Of a stretch of DNA of 31,025 nt, positions 30,826-31,025 are shown piece after piece. Source of the stretch: CAIYZT01 sp052387855 (GTDB lineage: Bacteria; Pseudomonadota; Alphaproteobacteria; Rhodobacterales; Rhodobacteraceae); the NCBI GenBank assembly GCA_052387855.1, contig JBQTIT010000084.1, positions 1 through 31,025 of the forward strand. Reading direction: 5' to 3'. A program made the position numbers and the translations under genes. Numbering within the stretch: position 1 is the first letter of the stretch; the number at the start of each line of letters is the position of its first letter. The notes under the pieces are model-generated. The model did no database searches, was not told the origin of the DNA, and saw nothing but the letters and a program-made list of their open reading frames with translations.

Positions 30826-31025
30826 CTGGCCGAGGCCACCGCCGAGGCCATGCGAGCCCCCCGCCCCTCCCCCGGCCGCGGGCCCCAACGGCCCGCGGCC
30901 AGCGCCCGACCCCCCCCCCAGGGAGGGCGCTCCGCACCCTCCGGGTCGGGCGCCGGCCGCGGTCATCTATGCTGAACCGGTCCTGCCGCCCCGTTCCCCC
31001 ACGGGCGGAAAAACGCCGTGCGTTT
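30826..31025 (+). repeat. Intergenic palindromic repeat, copy 2 (reaches window edge)
   Basis: Same block order as copy 1, with a large nested hairpin: GCGCCCGACCC (30902-30912) pairs perfectly with GGGTCGGGCGC (30943-30953), and inside it GGAGGG (30922-30927) with CCCTCC (30937-30942). It ends in the AAACGC/GCGTTT block (30996-31025) where the window stops, so the array may continue. No gene is supported between 30633 and 31025. Confidence 0.65.

Overview
The window looks like a chromosomal segment of a high-GC alphaproteobacterium of the order Rhodobacterales (Rhodobacteraceae). The evidence is the bc1 operon petA-petB-petC, whose cytochrome b keeps the Rhodobacter ligand numbering (H97, H111, H198, H212, PEWY at 294-297), plus the gene orders rpoZ-rsh and pdxJ-acpS-lepB-rnc and the sequence style of DUF1491, AcpS and RNase III. 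Genus cannot be fixed from sequence reading alone. Almost everything is housekeeping. No phage, insertion sequence, plasmid or CRISPR module is visible.

Layout, left to right. 1-264: a palindromic intergenic repeat. 265-2419 (minus): rnhA, ispH and a NYN-domain protein. 2636-9257 (plus): folK, then a long co-oriented block with rpoZ, bifunctional rsh, a DUF2062 membrane protein, pdxJ, acpS, lepB and rnc. 9254-9811 (minus): a lower-GC staphylococcal-nuclease-like gene wedged between rnc and era. 9946-12647: era, DUF1491 and recO, with a minus-strand Pr6Pr membrane protein gene before recO. 12810-14960: a TerC-family membrane protein and a VOC-bicupin protein. 15170-19420: a YeeZ-like reductase (minus), AMP nucleosidase, HU and a DMT exporter (plus), then an SPFH/NfeD pair (minus, to 20298). 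20374-23000: an N-formylglutamate amidohydrolase-like gene (minus), tRNA-Val(GAC), rpmJ, a PaiB-like protein and a glutathione transferase. 23214-25910: petABC. 26086-29423 (minus): thiBPQ with its TPP riboswitch. 29529-30632: aroC. 30633-31025: more palindromic repeats.

The most interesting element is the thiBPQ leader. A well-formed TPP riboswitch ends in its conserved GGAGGGA. That segment is also a well-placed Shine-Dalgarno for a previously unmarked 17-codon reading frame, whose TGA overlaps the thiB ATG (ATGA). The thiB Shine-Dalgarno itself lies in a hairpin that translation of the small frame would open. This suggests ligand-gated translation of a leader peptide that controls thiB by coupling.

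A second theme is that convergent gene ends carry palindromic repeats. There is a BIME-like doublet at 18966-19119 with a solitary half at 25974-26051, a long inverted repeat at 15071-15158, and a roughly 160-200 bp repeat family at both window edges. A third is that the conserved rnc-era-recO neighbourhood is broken twice by minus-strand genes, one of which looks acquired.
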